Shown in pieces: positions 23,645-35,626 of a DNA stretch of 64,000 bases (position 1 is its first letter; every line of letters starts with the position of its first letter). The notes beneath the pieces are model-generated. The model saw only the letters and a program-made list of their open reading frames with translations, made no database searches and was not told where the DNA came from. The DNA comes from Varanus komodoensis (taxonomy: Eukaryota > Chordata > Lepidosauria > Squamata > Varanidae): NCBI RefSeq assembly GCF_004798865.1, contig NW_025335641.1, forward strand, positions 11,327,301 through 11,391,300, written 5' to 3'. A program made the translations under genes and the position numbers.

Positions 23645-23985
23645 GCTTTCAGCATAGGGGGCAAATCCAGCCCACCTGGGATCCCAATCAGCTCTCCAGG
23701 ATCCCAGATTGTCAATCTCCTTTCTCGCAACTACTGATCATTTGGTGTTTCCTTAGCTTTCATACTGTTGTAGTGTGCTCCCCACCTCCCATTCCCCTAG
23801 TTCTAAAAGTTTGAAATCCCTTGAGATTAATTCAAAGCATTAATCTGAAATATGCTTGCATTTTTTTAAAAAAATATTTGGGTCTGGCCTATTTTGCCCA
23901 CAGCCCTGCCCGTCACTGGAATGCAGCCTCTGACAAATGCTCCAAAATGGAATTCAGCCCTCAGGCAGAAAAAGGTTCTGCACTC
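23640..23985. repeat. Non-autonomous hAT-like remnant (GGAATGCAG family)
   Basis: GGGGGCAAATCCAGCCCACC at the left and ACTGGAATGCAGCCTCTGAC then CTGCACTCCCTG at the right resemble the remnant at 19026-19206. It directly abuts the GC-rich element before it. Confidence 0.4.
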
Positions 23986-24034
23986 CCTGTTTAAAAAGTG
24001 GGAGTACACAAATAGCCACTTAGTGAAAGGCAAT

Positions 24035-24245
24035 AGTACACTACATTTATGCCCCACCTTTCTTCCTCTTGCAAAGAACCCAGTGTGGCTTATAAGGTTC
24101 TCCTTTCCATTTTATCCTCACAATGACTCTATGAGAGTCCATGACTCTCCTGGTGAGTCACCCAGTAAATTTCATGGGTGACCAGGGGCCAGAACCTAGA
24201 TCTCATCAGCCCTAGTCCAACACGCTAGCTGCTACACCACACTGT
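24035..24245 (-). repeat. tRNA-derived SINE
   Basis: Read on the minus strand it starts GTGTGGTGTAGCAGCTAGCG (box A-like), then TGTTGGACTAGGG, a GGTTCTGGCCCC box B relic, and continues through AATTTACTGGGTGACTC to a tail ending CATAAATGTAG. A second copy in the same orientation lies at 45340-45595. Confidence 0.65.
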
Positions 24246-26282
24246 TACCATAGTGAATGTAACAGGTAAGAACATCTGCTTCAGGTAAAAACTATTTCAG
24301 AAGTGAAATGCTCCAACCACAAATGCTCATTCATACCATTGTGTATAAGAAATCACTCTGAAGTAACTATTTCATCTTGATCTATTATGACAAAATAGAC
24401 TCCTATACGATTTTCACTTTTTTCCCCCCTCTGAAAAGATTGACTCTGTATAATTAAAAAGTCAGGTATTTACCTGGGAGGAAGACCCATTAAACCCCAA
24501 AGGAATTACCTGTGTGTCAAATTGCACTATCTCAATAGTGCTGCACATGCTACATTACCAAATGTTATTGAGTGTCATTGTCCTAATATTTCTTACTTGT
24601 GGAAATGTGTTTAAGTAAATTATTCCACCAGGCTGTCATCCATGTGGTTAGATATAGGGAGAAATGCAGCATGGCTTAATACTTCACAGATGCAGTTGGC
24701 AGGGCCAGCCTTATCATGAAGCAATGCAAAGTGGTCATACAGCCAATTCCACAAGGGCACCATTTTGTGGTCTCCAGTCTTAGTGTGCATGAATGTGTGT
24801 GTATACACATGTGTATGTAGGTCATGTCCTAAATAGTGGACAAGGCCTATTTTTGTTTAGGCTAGTATAATACATAGTATGGCCTGAAATGTAATACACA
24901 ATAGACCATTGCTCCATGTATGACGCTGACTAGACAGGCAGTTACTTCAACACTAGTTATAAGACGTTATCTTCTGCCATACCTGGGAACAGCAGACTGA
25001 CTTAGGGAGCACAGGGCAAACTGGGTGGCACATATTTCTCTGTTTTCTAATGCCTTCCCTGCAATTCCTAGCTCTCACTATCTGCTGCCTGAGATGATTG
25101 CCTCACTATGTCTAATGGTATGATTGGCCCTGAAAGGGCACCATTTTGATTTGCAAAATATTCTTTTCCATATATGGTATGGCCTAAGTTTATTGTCAAA
25201 TGTGTTCTTCTTTATTTATGCAACATTGTTCTCACTTTTCAAGCTAGAGTGAGAAATAATCTGTCTCCCTGTCCTTTTGTCTCTGGCTAATACAATCCTA
25301 CTGCTGTGATCTTATCTTTGGCTCCAAATGTTTTACTGTGCCCTCCCCTACCCAACCTCAGGACAGACAAAATAAGAGGGAGCTAATCCCATAAATGCAT
25401 CATGTGGGTTTATTCTTGTCCTTCTTTAATTGCCACTTCTCCATGTGCTGACTTGATTATATCAGCACAGAGGCATGACCATGCAAATCTACCTGTAGCT
25501 AGTGGGTATTTCAGAAGGAGAACTGATCACAGAGCTCTGGCAGTAAGTGCAGGTTGGAGCCCAAAATAAGATTGCTACCTGTAAGTGACAAGAAAAGAAT
25601 GTTCATAATGATTTGTGTGATACTCTGAACAGTGGCCTAGTTTTTTAGCTAAAATTCTGGTGGTGGGAGAAAGCCTCAGCTTTTGGTCTATGGAACTCTT
25701 CAGCAACAGTTCTATCATCAGAGTTCTATTGAAGAGTTCTCTCTAAGCCTCTTCAGCAAAAGTTCCGTCCATAAAGAGGACAGATTTCAGTTCTATAAAC
25801 AATTAAAATGCTCAAAACTGAAATCATGTTGGGGTTGTTCTGTATAAGTAGGGATGATTTTTTAATTGCAGTCATGCAGTCAGTCATGGATGGCCACTGC
25901 TACCGTCCTCTGCCTCACTCTTTTTAAGTTATTTGTAATGGCTTCTCAAAAAATGTGAGAAAGGGTAGCTAAGCTCTCCATTTCTTCCATGATTGGAGGT
26001 TGCATCCTCTTTTCTCCCTCTGCTTGAATTATATCCACCGCCTTTGGAGATATATGACTGTTAAAACTTTAGAAAAGAGTAAGATTTTCAGGAAAAAAAA
26101 TGTCTAGAAATAGAAGTTCTTCTGAAATGGGACCTCTTCCTTGCTCTTCAGAAGAGGTCCAGAAACCTTAGTCATTAAAATTCAGTGAACTCCTAATACC
26201 TCCATTCCTTTCTTGACTTTGATGTGTATCTGCATTCCACACTTGCATCAGTTTTGTTCCAATTTCATGGGTCTTATCCAAA

Positions 26283-26376
26283 GGATCCTGAGAACTGTAG
26301 TTGGTGAGGGTGCTCAAGATTCTGTTAGGGATATATACCCTCTCATCAAATTACAGTTCCCAGAGTTCCCTTAAGA
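26283..26376. repeat. Short palindromic element, second family
   Basis: GAGAACTGTAGTTGGTGAGG on the left faces CTCATCAAATTACAGTTCCC and AGAGTTCCCTT on the right, with about 30 bases between. It ends about 145 bases upstream of exon 14. Confidence 0.6.
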
Positions 26377-26521
26377 GAAAGGACAGCTCCTTGATCAGTT
26401 TCAATCTGTCCATATCTGAACATGTTATCTGCATGTGTATATTTATATATATCTCCAATCCTTGTATGGTGATTCTTGGAAACAGCTTATTTTACCTGCA
26501 TTTTATTTTTCTCCTGGACAG

Positions 26522-26744
26522 CTTCATGGTTACTCTGAATCGCTCCTTCCCCATTTTCATGGTGCTTGCTTGGATCTACTCAGTTTCCATGATTGTGAAG
26601 AGCATCGTGCTGGAGAAAGAAATGAGACTGAAGGAGGCCATGAAGAACAGGGGTGTCACAAATGGGGCAATTTGGTTTGCATGGTTCCTAGACAGCTTTA
26701 TCATGATGGCTTTGAGCACCCTTCTCCTGACAGCCCTCATTACA
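26522..26744 (+). CDS. ABCA4: ABCA4 exon 14 (TM2-TM3)
   Basis: 223 bases, the human length, phase 2 to 0, acceptor TCCTGGACAG and donor GTAAGC. It encodes (V)[39 protein letters not shown] and [20 protein letters not shown]. Two hydrophobic membrane segments are evident with the cytoplasmic coupling stretch [16 protein letters not shown] between them. The Arg of LNRSFP matches human R653, a substrate-phosphate contact. The helix VLEKE motif is typical of ABC-A transporters. Confidence 0.98.
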
Positions 26745-28539
26745 GTAAGCATCAACTGGAGGTGTGTGTTTGTGTTTAGGGACAAGACGTGCCATTTTAC
26801 AGTTGCACTGCAAGTATTAGCAAGGAACAATAGGAACGATACATAAAAAGAGGAGGCTTATTGGAGCTCTGGGTTCTTTTGAGCATGTAGCAGCAGAAAC
26901 ATTCCTTTAAGTAGCCCCCAAAGGCAGCATCAACAGTTGACAGAGAGAGATAAATTCACTGGTGAGACTTACAAGACTGTCTTCATGACAGTGCCTCGGG
27001 TTGGATTAGGCTTGACAGGTCACGTTCTAAACATAGCATTCACTTTGGGAAGGCCTCTAGGAGGCATTTTCCCTTACATACCAAACTCTTCTTTTCAAAC
27101 CTGGCGGTGAGGCATCTTTTCCCTTCTAAGGGTGCTTCAAGATGAGCAGCTCCCAGTATTATCGATCAAAAGGTTTTGGGAAGCTATTCCATCTTTCCTT
27201 CTTTAACAGATTTCTGCAGTAAGGAAAATGATGGAACATGCAGTGGGAAAATACAAGAAGATTACAAACAGAAGATGACATTGGGACACAAAGGATGTAG
27301 GGAGATTGTGGAAGTTATAGTTCGATGCATCAGGAGAGCACCTGGTTGAGGAAGCTGTTCTAAGTTCTTATCTGCTGTTTTGCTTGCTCTTACTATTTGT
27401 TTATTACAAGGATACAGTGTTCTTTCGATTGCTTTATGATGCACAGTGTTTCAAAACAGAGACTGCTTTTCTGATCAAAATGATACTGATGGCTAGAAGA
27501 CAAATATTTCTGAAGAACTATTGTAGGAACAGACCCAAGTTCAGTGAGCAAAGCTTTCTCTGTATGGGTGCCCAAACTAATGTAATATGTCAGTTTTTCT
27601 AGCCTAGGTATGCCTAGGTATGCCATCTTATCATTATAATTTAACTTTGTTACTCGATTTTGGACAAACATTTAAAACAAAATGCAAGGGTACCGTTTCA
27701 AAAATCAGTTAATTGAAGGCAGTTAATATGAAAGGGGGTTCCACTACATCCCCTGATGTTCATAAACTCCTGTAACAGCAGTAGTCCTTAGAATGCTGCC
27801 ACGCTAAGTACATCAACCCATCACAGCCTTATTGATAACAAATATCTAGATTGATCTGAATGATTTAGTTTGACTGGAATAGCTGCAAGACTGCTGACAC
27901 TGCATGTTTTGAGAATATATAGGAGGGGTTGAGAGGAAGTCAAAGTGGGACTGTGTTTGAATACAGCCCTTCCTAGAAGCCTGCGAAAAGGTAGCCCAGT
28001 GTCCCTTGGGAGGGTGTACACTCATCCTATCTGCTTCCACTCCATGGTATATGCAGGGTGCAGCACCTTCTCTGTGTTAGTCATGCCTAGACCTTGAGTA
28101 AGATTGTATAACCCAAGAGGCCTTCTACAAAGCTAAGAGCTCACTGGTGTTTGTATAAAGTGTAGCAGACTCCTGCAGTACTTGATCCATTGCATAGGCA
28201 AAATGGGACATTCCAACTCCCCAATCCATTCCTCCTTAAACCCCTGCATATCATATTTATTTTCTAAGAAAAGCATTCAGAGAAACAGATTGTGGACTTG
28301 CCTCAAGAAATGTTTTCAGTAATGATGGAGACTTTGATGCAGTCAAACCTAGATAATAACAAATTCTGCGATTGCAAGTACTGCACCCAGCCATAGCTGG
28401 CAACTGGTATTTGGCATGCAGGATGGAGAAAAACATGAATTCATCATCAGCACCCACCAATTGATCCAAAGTAAAAATTGTCTTATCTATTGATGTCTAC
28501 CAAAAAAGAAGATCTGTATTACCTTGCTAATGTTGCTCA

Positions 28540-28605
28540 TCCATGACCATTGGTCATGATGGTCTGAGGGGAGTTGTAGTCCAAAACATCAGCATAGAAC
28601 CATGT
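28540..28605. repeat. Fragment of the short palindromic family
   Basis: CCATGACCATTGGTCATGAT and GGGGAGTTGTAGTCCAAAAC identify one half of the family. Confidence 0.5.
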
Positions 28606-28762
28606 TGACAGAGACATGTTTGTCTAGAGGAAGGGCATTCAATTCACTGTCCTGATTGGGTTGCCCCACTTCCCTTTTTGATAAAGTACTCAATTAGCCA
28701 TGATAAAAATGCTGACGTAGAATTAATGTGCGGCCATAAATGAGGAGCTACCACTAAAAGAT

Positions 28763-29120
28763 GGGGACTGCAGGTGGCACAGTGGTTTAAACCGCTGTGC
28801 TGCTGGGCTGATTGATCAAAAGGTCGCCGGTTCGAATCTGCAGAAATTCGAACCGGGGTGAGTTCCCGTTGCTCCGTCCCAGCTCCTGCCAACCTTGCAG
28901 TTCGAAAGCATGCAAATGCAAGTAGATAAAAGGGTACCACTTCGGTGGGCAGGTAACAGCGTTCCGTGCACTTGGGTGTTTAGTCATGCTGGCCACATGA
29001 CCACAGAGACTGTCTGCGGACAAACGCTGGCTCCCTCGGCTAGGAAACGGAGATGAGCACTGCCCCCTAGAGTCAGGCATGACTGGACTTAACGTCAAGG
29101 GGAAACCTTTACCTTTACCT
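28763..29120 (+). mobile_element. tRNA-derived SINE (Sauria-SINE type), full length, with 14-bp target duplication
   Basis: The head has box A-like GGTGGCACAGTGGTTTAAAC and box B GGTTCGAATC. The body holds CCCAGCTCCTGCCAACCTTG and GTCATGCTGGCCACATGACC, and the tail is CCTTTACCTTTACCTT. It is flanked by TACCACTAAAAGAT at 28749-28762 and 29121-29134, identical. A close second copy is at 56287-56630. Perfect flanks suggest a fairly recent insertion. The minus-strand frames through it are artefacts. Confidence 0.92.
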
Positions 29121-29203
29121 TACCACTAAAAGATAACTCTAATCTCCAGCAAGCTTTACATGAGTAACTGGATCTTCTCCTTCCCTTCCTTTTTTCAATA
29201 CAG

Positions 29204-29425
29204 TATGGGAAAGTGCTTCACTATACAAATCCCCGCCTCCTGTTCTTGTTCCTGTTGACCTTCACCACAGCCAGCATCATGCAGTGCTTCTTGCTCAGCA
29301 CCTTTTTCTCCAAGGCTAATCTGGCAGCTGCATGCAGTGGAGTCATCTACTTTACCCTCTATTTGCCCCACATCGTCTGCTTTGCCTGGCAGGACCGTCT
29401 GACTATTAACCTAAAGCTTATGGCA
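29204..29425 (+). CDS. ABCA4: ABCA4 exon 15 (TM4-TM5)
   Basis: 222 bases, the human length, phase 0 to 0, acceptor TCAATACAG and donor GTAAGA. It encodes [40 protein letters not shown] and [20 protein letters not shown], ending [14 protein letters not shown]. Two long hydrophobic segments are visible. Identity to human [20 protein letters not shown] is very high. Confidence 0.98.
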
Positions 29426-32125
29426 GTAAGAAACCTTTTTCCTTTTCTCTTTCTTTCCCTCTCCCAGGTTGTAACCTAAGACTTGCTGCAAGCATGTTAA
29501 TTCATAGAAATATATTTTCAACCATTTTTATGCTCTCACACAGTTCTTGCTTTTTCATTTTCATATGTGAGCAGCTGCTGATAGTGCAATACTTTCATTC
29601 CTTGTAATATTCATATGATCATGAAAGAACCTACAAGGTCATCTAGCTGGGCTGCTACATTATCCCTTTGAGGTGGCCATTTATTATATTTTACTGGGTA
29701 ACAAATTATAACTAGGGATACAGATTACTCCTTGTTTAAAGTAGTAGTAGTAATTATTATTATTATTACTTATTTGCATTTACATACCACCCCAATAGCC
29801 CAGAGGGCTATTAATATTAAATTAAATAATTATTGAATTAATAATAATTTTGCACCAGAGCAACATGCTCTGTGCAACAAAAAGCCAAATAGTGTAACCT
29901 GAATAGAATTAAGTAGGTGTGTGGAATTTTTAGGTAGTATCCAACACTGCACATGGAGTAGCAGGACCCCTTGCTAGCAGTCTGGGACCAACTAGAAATG
30001 AGCAAAACACACATTTCTGGAATGAGGCAGGTCAGTGGAATTTGTAAAAGGAAGCACCATTGACCTGTCTTCTTTCAGAACTGGGCATTTCCACTCACTT
30101 CCAGGCTTACGGTCAGGCATGCTAGTTCTTCATGGAATCATAGAATACTAGAGTTGCAAGGGACCATGAAGGCCATCGAGTCCAACCCGCTGCTGTTGCA
30201 GGACACCACATCACACCCTTCTTGTTGCATAAGTAGTGTGTCGAGTGAGCCTAATGGAATTAGCAGGAGGGCAGCAGTGGTATAGAGTACCCTTTTTATG
30301 ATTTGGCATTTTGAACAAGAAATGCCCCCTAAAGGCACTAGGGTGAGAAGAAATATAGTGTCTAAAAAGATAAAATGTTTTATTTGATTATGTGGTTGTA
30401 GCATGATCATGCCAATGCTGCTTTTATTTAAAGCACTTGATTAATTAATTAGAGGCCTGTAGAACTGAAATTTTTACAGGTAATATGGTCTCCAAAGATT
30501 GCCCATTTTAGTTCTGAATGGGGAAATTGAGGGTGTGAAGACAGGTATCTTCCAGTTAGGAAGAAGAATTCTCCAACAGTTCAGGAAAAGCACCACAAAA
30601 ACATTCTCAGGAAAATGCTTTGTAAGAAATTTTGCCTCAGTTCTGGGAGGAGCAAGTGTTACTGGATGCTTCAATAAATAGCAGTTTAGGGGAGCCTCCC
30701 TCCACAGTGAGATCCTTTGCAAGTCTTGCTGTGTTCAGTGGGACTTAGTTCCTACTAAATAATGGTAGGTTTTTAGCCTACTCTATCAAGCACATTATTG
30801 CAGTGAAGGAAGGTATGTGTGAACAGAACTAGGGCAGAAGTTACGTAAAGAGCTTTAGTTTGGGTAATGGAAATAATAGCAAGAAACATCAGGAAGTAGA
30901 CAGAATATATTTTTTTTAGTTGTTCTTTGACTCCTTAAGCAATCCAGGTGTATCACTTAACAAATGAATTTTTGGAGACTTAGGTTATTATTGCTGAATG
31001 CTGTGCTGAACTGACCCAGAGGATAGGGCAGCGAAAATATAATAAAGCTCTTGTTAGCTGCATTGAATATGGTCTCATAGAAATGTGGACAATATGAAAT
31101 AAAAGGATAAGTATTTTTATTCACATACACAGTGCCTTGCTCACACAACATTGGGAGATGTGTGTGTGTATTACAAGTATACCAGTTTGTAAATCACATT
31201 GACTACAAGTGTAAGAACTGGAGCTCTTATCATTTATGAAGGGATAGTCCTGGTATTTCTGCAAAACACACTTATCACAGTTGAGCTAATGAATACAGCA
31301 TAGTTTCCATTGTGTTGAAAACCTGATCTTGTGTAATACACAAATGCAATGGAAGGAGATGCAGGAGGAGCTGAAAAGATAAGGTGTGCAAGGAGACAAC
31401 TCTTTAATCACTAGTTGGGACAAATGTGAAAGCATGGAGGAGTGGAGGCTTTTAAAAAAGGCAAAACAGAAAAGACAGCTCCTTCTGCTCCCTTGTAGAA
31501 ATCCACGGAGAAGGAGAAGGAGGGGGGAGGTGAAGAGGACGTTGTGGTGCAGCCTGCTGCTGTTTTCCCACAGGGTGAAACCAGCAGAACCAGCACCCCC
31601 GTTCCCGTCGACCCAAAAGCAATTCCCAATAAACAAATGCATGCTGGTTTTCCCACATGCTGGTTTTCCCAGAAGTTAGCTCTGCTGAAGTTAGTGTGAT
31701 TTACTTGTGAGTAAGCTATTGAAGACAATGTGATTTACTTCTGAGTAAACATGCTTCAATTGTTCCTCGAGGGAAGCTAAAGGAGGATTGTAAAGGCATT
31801 GCAAGCTTTATTTTTTCAATGCAAAGAGGAGAATAGGGAGGAAACAGCATGTGTAAGCAAAGAAGACAAAGAGGGAAGCCATGGGGGGTGAGGGAGTGGG
31901 GAAGTAGCCGAAGGATCTCTTCTGTGTTGCCGCTGTTTGCCAAAGTCCTAATCGGACATGTTCTGTTTTCTACCTGCCCCAGCCCACTGAATGTAGGAAA
32001 GACTCATCAAGGAAACCCATCTGCTAGTTTACAATGGATTTCCTTATATGTTTATTGCTAAGATGTTTTTTTCTTCAAGATAGCTTGGTATTTTGCCTAT
32101 TGAACTCATTGCCTTTCTCTTTCAG
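29426..32125 (+). other. ABCA4 intron 15
   Basis: 2700 bases. A CR1 3' end lies on the minus strand at 30130-30215. A short TAG/TTA-rich run lies near 29741-29770. A repeat fragment around 31690-31760 has a duplicated GTGATTTACTT. No exon was seen. Confidence 0.8.
30130..30215 (-). repeat. CR1-type LINE 3' end
   Basis: CATGGAATCATAGAATACTA then GAGTTGCAAGGGACCATGAA and GGCCATCGAGTCCAACCC are the reverse complement of the well-known CR1 3' terminus, which ends in repeated ATTCTATGA. Confidence 0.75.
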
Positions 32126-32330
32126 AGTTTGCTTTCACCTGTAGCTTTTGGGTTTGGTGCAGAATACTTGTCACGCTATGAAGAGCAAGGACTTGGGCTA
32201 CAGTGGGATAACATCTGGATCAGCCCGCTGGAAGGGGATCAGTATAGTTTCTTCTTTTCTATAGAGATGATGTTTTTTGATGCTTTTATCTATGGATTGC
32301 TGGCCTGGTATTTGGATAATGTCTTCCCAG
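32126..32330 (+). CDS. ABCA4: ABCA4 exon 16 (TM6)
   Basis: 205 bases, the human length, phase 0 to 1, acceptor CTCTTTCAG and donor GTATGG. It encodes [40 protein letters not shown] and [20 protein letters not shown], ending LDNVFP plus one base. The last third is the TM6 helix of the first transmembrane domain. The split Gly at the exon 16/17 border is kept (human G863). Confidence 0.98.
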
Positions 32331-32512
32331 GTATGGCTTTCTCTCTTCTCTGCTTAATTTAAATGTAGGTGGCTGTACCTATGATTCAACATTAATGGAA
32401 AACAAATATTATTGAAAATATCCTGGATCCTATTTGGTATAGCAACCACTACAGTTAGGGCTTCATAGAGTATTATCAAATAAATAAAATCCATCAGTCC
32501 CAGAGTATTTCA

Positions 32513-32540
32513 CCATCCATCCATCCATCCATCCATCCAA
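32513..32540. repeat. (CATC)n microsatellite
   Basis: About six consecutive CATC units. Confidence 0.95.
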
Positions 32541-33391
32541 ATACCAACTAGCTGGGATTAAATCCCATCAGAATTAATGTGAATTAATGTAAAATCTAAT
32601 GGCAATGTCCATAAGCCTCCAAAGTCAGAGTCTGCAGATGATCTTCACCTCCCTGCTTCTCCCACCCTGCAAGTACACTTTTTCCACCTTAGATTTGGGA
32701 ACTTGGAGAATCCTGAGTCCCCTGGAAAGCATCTGCCCATTGTTTAACAGCATCATCTTAAGCATGTTTACTCAGAAGTAAGCCTCACTAAGTTCAATTA
32801 AGTATGTATAAGATTGCAGCCTAATTGTGGGATAAAAGTTTTCTGGCTTGTGCCAGAACAGGAGAATTTAATTCAATTATTTTCAGTAATTTTGCAGTTC
32901 TTTGTATTTAATCTGTTCTCTGCATCTAGTTTAAACTATATTTTTTCACTTTGCTATTAGAAAGAGCATGTAAATAAGTGGGACTGAACAGAAATGCCTA
33001 TTCACATTTCATCTGTGGAATTTGTCAATGTTTAATCTTTATTTTAAAGTGTTAGATTTCAGTCCTAACCTCTATTCATAAAGCAATTGGTTTCTCCCTT
33101 TTTTTAATTAACCTTTTTTGTACACACTGGAAAACTATTTTTGTAGGAAACGCTCTGGAGTAAAAGATGATAGTGTTATGGGCTGCAGCAGGATGACTGA
33201 CTTGTAAAATAATTGGGAATCTCTCCTTGTTACCCAATGACACTTTCTTCCTAATTAATATGCATTACACTCTTTCCAGGAGAAAAAATACCCTATAGTA
33301 GAAATGTGATTGAATATTTTAAAAGTCTGATTGAAAGCACAAGGGTTTGGACTTGTCAGCTGCCACTGCAAAAAATCACCTTATCAGTATT

Positions 33392-33445
33392 TTGTTAATT
33401 GTACATCCACCAACAAATGTGGATGTTGTTAATTGTACATCCACC
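33392..33445. repeat. 20-bp direct duplication
   Basis: TTGTTAATTGTACATCCACC occurs at 33392-33411 and 33426-33445 without mismatch, period 34. The 14 bases between include GTGGATG, the inverse of CATCCAC, so a small hairpin is also possible. Confidence 0.93.
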
Positions 33446-34478
33446 TTGGCCAGACACCCACTACAAATTATTCAGGATCCAAAGTTCAAAGGAATTCTCT
33501 TATTAGATAAATAATGCATTTTCTTTGCCTACTAAAGGAGGCAGAACATTTTTTGGGGTTTGATGATTTGGGTCCGATGCACAGTATGATTTATGCTTTT
33601 CTTTTAGCTCCTGGCAAATGTAGAAGGATGGACTCAAAAGCTCAAACAGCATTTTGCAGAAGTCTAGTGAGACAGACCGGAGAATCAGAACTAGAATTAA
33701 AGACTTCCATAGTTATTCCCTACTCAGCTGTGCAAATCTGACAGCAACTCCCTTTAGTATAGCTTTTTAGTATAAGCATTCAAGTAATCTCATGGGACGT
33801 GAAATATGAAGGTAGGTTCAACTGGCAACCTCCTTCCTTTCCACTCTCTTACTGCCCTCACCTCCAAGAGTGTTGTTCTACTGCGTAGGAGCCATGTAAG
33901 AGACTTATTGCACAATAGTCTCAGTATCGGGGAGGGGCTGACACCTAGCAGCCACCCAGAGGTGATGAGGTGACCCCTTCGCAATGCTGGGGGCACATCA
34001 CCTGTTCAAATTACCCTGTTCTGCTGTTGCACAGAAGAACTTAAAGCATACACGTTTCAAATATACCAATCCATATGTCTCTTTGAAGGAAAGAAATGAA
34101 GCTCTCACTGCAGGTTTAAAAACTTGTCTGGCCACATACTGTCGGTGTTGAAAAGCCAAAACAAAACACCACAAAAGATTTTATCTGTAGAATGAAAGCT
34201 CACACCTCACCATTGAATTTCAGCTCAGATAGTTTTCCAAAATCAGCACTGCCTATCACTGGACTGTTTCTAGGTCATGAACAAGAAAATTCACATTAAA
34301 AGAATTTTGATCTGGTCCAGTTCAAGAAACGTTATATCTTCCCATAGAAGAATGAGACATAGGCTTCTCCTTTGCCCAATTAACTTTGTAAAGACTGTAA
34401 AGGGCAATTAAAAAATCCATTTTAGAGATACTGATGAAGCTTGCTATATCTGAGTTTGGATACAAGGAGTGTGTGTGT

Positions 34479-34502
34479 TTGATTGATTGATTGATTGATT
34501 TT
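34479..34502. repeat. (GATT)n microsatellite
   Basis: Five to six GATT units in intron 16. Confidence 0.93.
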
Positions 34503-35527
34503 TGCTAGCCTGAAAAGCATTTACAGGACCTTTCATTAAAAAGAACTGGATAACTTTTCTTGCCATGATCTCCAAAATGCGCTATCCTCTATTCCCCCTG
34601 ATCTCCATACATCCTCCCCCCTTCCTTCTCTGGCTGCTGGTGGGAGCAGTGCAAGGAGACATGGAAGGAGGAAGAGCCGTTCCCCAACCCCACTGTGGCA
34701 CATATCTATGCAGCGTGTTTAGAATGAAAGACCCCGTGGCCCATGGCAGAGGTAGTTGCCCCAAAAGTCAATTGCAGTACAGAAAGGGAGAGTGAACACG
34801 CTATTTTGAAGCAACCTAGCGTGCTTCATCTCTACTGGCTGGCCCCTTAATCTCTGGACTTATAAAATTTGGAGTGAGGAGGATTTGCCTGTAGTGAGGA
34901 ATCTAGACATTGCTGTAATGGGTCACAGAGAAGAAGTTAAGGCTGAAGATAGCGTACCATAGCTTTCCCTAAGTCTGTGCTGGATTGTAACACCCACCAC
35001 CCCAGCCAGTGTGGCCATTTCTGATTTTGGCCACATATTTGACTATGTGGATAGGGGGTGATGGGTATTGTAATTCTAACACATCAGGAAGATACTGGGT
35101 TGTCTAGCGGCTAAGAAAGATACCTGGGAAAGCCCCATTTCAAATCTTGCCTCAGGCAAGCACTTTTTGCCATTTGCTGCCTGCTTATTAAAGATTCAGC
35201 CCCTCCCCAGGCTGGGCATAGCTTAATTCTTTAATTAAATTGAGTTTCAGTTTTGAAAACAAAAAGTCATCTGGAACCACATGGAACGTGTTTATTCTTT
35301 TCTCCCTGCTCTGATGGAGAGAGAAAAATAATAATCTTGAGAACCAAGGCTGGTCTGTGAGCCCTGTGGTGGGTGGCTGCTTTGTTCAAACTTCTAATGT
35401 GCGGCAATGTTTATTGCTAATGAAACACCAAGTAATTATTGGAGAGAAGGATTTGCATAGATGGGTTCTTCCCCATGGCAGAATACAAAGAATGTTCATG
35501 CACCCCACCAACTTGTTTTTGTTTCAG

Positions 35528-35626
35528 GAGACTATGGGATACCTCGGCCTTGGTATTTCCCTTTGCAGCAGTCATACTGGCTTGGGTCAGGACACCCAAA
35601 GGATGAGAAAACAACAACTGCGGATG
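35528..35626 (+). CDS. ABCA4: ABCA4 exon 17 (end of TM6, start of linker), longer than human
   Basis: 99 bases to the GTGAGC donor, against 66 in human; phase 1 to 1. It encodes (G)DYGIPRPWYFPLQQSYWLG and then SGHPKDEKTTTAD. The first part matches human DYGTPLPWYFLLQESYWLG. YGIPRPWYFP is the wording I recall from ABCA1, so it may be the ancestral form. The extra 11 codons lengthen the cytoplasmic linker. There is no GT donor at the human boundary, so the extension is required by the sequence. Confidence 0.9.

Larger units (their letters stand above)
21282..26521 (+). other. ABCA4 intron 13
   Basis: 5240 bases. It holds a palindromic fragment (21961-22030), a tRNA-derived SINE fragment on + (22040-22160), a GC-rich hAT-like element (23331-23644), a related remnant (23640-23985), and a tRNA-derived SINE on minus (24035-24245). 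The largest intronic frame, 145 codons at 22873-23310, has no recognisable domain. Confidence 0.8.
26745..29203 (+). other. ABCA4 intron 14
   Basis: 2459 bases. A full-length Sauria-type SINE with perfect 14-bp target duplications ends 70 bases before the exon 15 acceptor. A palindromic fragment lies at 28540-28605. No exon was seen. Confidence 0.85.
32331..35527 (+). other. ABCA4 intron 16
   Basis: 3197 bases. It has a CATC tetranucleotide run at about 32513-32539, a GATT run at about 34479-34501, and a 20-bp direct duplication at 33392-33411 / 33426-33445. A repeat fragment at 32738-32826 (GCATGTTTACTCAGAAGTAA) and palindromic-like text near 34980-35095 are also present. No exon was seen. 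Confidence 0.8.

Noticed and set aside
28644-29098. Overlapping minus-strand frames of 98 and 103 codons
   Set aside because: They run through a SINE in antisense, and similar frames occur over the sister SINE at 56113-56436.
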